In this document: positions 4,897-5,210 of the stretch, in pieces | Numbering within the stretch: position 1 is the stretch's first letter | How the letters are laid out: each line of letters opens with the position of its first letter | Source of the DNA: JASLDZ01 sp964235945 | GTDB taxonomy: Bacteria > Pseudomonadota > Alphaproteobacteria > Caulobacterales > Caulobacteraceae | DNA length: 5,210 bases | NCBI GenBank assembly: GCA_964235945.1 | Contig: CAXSDV010000085.1 | Coordinates: 1 to 5,210 of the forward strand | Direction of reading: 5' to 3' | The notes under the pieces: generated by a model | What the model saw: only the letters and a program-made list of their open reading frames with translations | Databases searched by the model: none | What the model was told of the DNA's origin: nothing | Made by a program: the position numbers and the translations under genes

Positions 4897-5210
4897 GTGC
4901 TCGCCGAGACGCGCCCCGCCCCGCCGCCGCCCATCGCCGTGACGCCCGCCCTGGCGCCCGCCGAGCCCTATGCGCGCGACGAGCTCCTCCACGAGATCTT
5001 CGCCGCCGCCGTCGCCCGGCATGGCGACCGGCCCGCCGTGCGCATGGCCGACCTCGACCCCGAGCGGGACCGCAAGGCGTGCTGGAGCTATGCGGAGCTG
5101 CGCGCCCGCGCCGCCCGCTTCGCCCGCCTGCTGCGCGGGCGCGGCGTGGCGACCGGCGACCGGGTGGTGATCTGCCTGCCGCGCGGGCTCGACCAGTACA
5201 TGGCCATACT
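4897..5210 (+). CDS. AMP-binding adenylation-domain protein (NRPS-like), N-terminal fragment
   Basis: Adenylate-forming enzyme that would activate an amino or carboxylic acid with ATP; only 104 codons are present before the window ends. After a Pro/Ala-rich N-terminus (residues 1-24) comes a typical adenylation-domain opening: LLHEIFAAAVARHGDRPAV (30-48), core motif A1 as WSYAEL (63-68), then GDRVVICLPRGLDQYMAI (87-104), which leads to motif A2 outside the window. The LPRGLD wording is typical of amino-acid adenylation domains of non-ribosomal peptide synthetases, including the Pls/PosA type, more than of fatty acyl-CoA ligases; the substrate cannot be told. The frame has a TAG at 4861-4863, and the first start is GTG 4897. 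GTG 4939 is an alternative; neither has a clear Shine-Dalgarno. The ATG at 4970 is in another frame and does not give this protein. Confidence 0.8.
   Translation, partial: MLAETRPAPPPPIAVTPALAPAEPYARDELLHEIFAAAVARHGDRPAVRMADLDPERDRKACWSYAELRARAARFARLLRGRGVATGDRVVICLPRGLDQYMAI

Noticed and set aside
4970..5170. 66-residue ATG-started frame at the right end
   Set aside because: It is out of frame with the adenylation domain, whose A1 motif is in the GTG 4897 frame. The 66-residue product has no recognisable features.
1..5210. CRISPR array, insertion sequence, prophage or integrated element at the tRNAs
   Set aside because: No regularly spaced repeats, transposase or integrase residues, or duplicated tRNA 3' ends were seen. 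The only direct tandem repeat is the 15-bp pair at the gap.

Overview
The window reads as a chromosomal segment from a very GC-rich bacterium. It most resembles an alphaproteobacterium, possibly a Rhodospirillales-type one. The clues are the EF-Tu N-terminus (MAKEKFERNKPHCNIGTI), the tRNA-Tyr / tRNA-Gly / tuf block with a divergent rlmB, and strong G/C preference at third codon positions. The lineage call is inference from gene order and protein style; no search was run.

Layout. Reading leftward from about 440 on the minus strand, a translation-machinery block runs: putative promoter, tRNA-Tyr(GUA), tRNA-Gly(UCC), then the first 18 codons of tuf, cut by the window edge. Facing it on the plus strand is rlmB, encoding the 23S rRNA G2251 2'-O-methyltransferase. 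Its end runs into two perfect 15-bp tandem repeats and then exactly 100 N (1282-1381). After the gap is the C-terminal part of an unrelated plus-strand protein with one membrane segment (to 1867). It converges, 24 bp apart, on a minus-strand group: methionyl-tRNA synthetase (1892-3622), tRNA-Thr(UGU) (3677-3749) and a cation diffusion facilitator transporter (3764-4747, TTG start). A roughly 150-bp hairpin-rich divergent region separates the transporter from the first 104 codons of a plus-strand adenylation-domain (AMP-binding, NRPS-like) protein that runs off the right edge.

Functionally this is mostly housekeeping: tRNAs, elongation factor, tRNA charging and rRNA modification. The transporter and the adenylation enzyme are the more accessory part. 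I found no CRISPR array, insertion sequence, phage gene or clearly new system. The points most worth a second look are: the gap, which creates a false RlmB fusion reading frame; tRNA-like promoters buried in the 5' end of rlmB and the 3' end of the transporter gene; a tRNA-Thr gene whose 3' end reads CCG instead of CCA; a transporter lacking the usual TM5 histidine; and competing hairpins in the right-hand divergent region.
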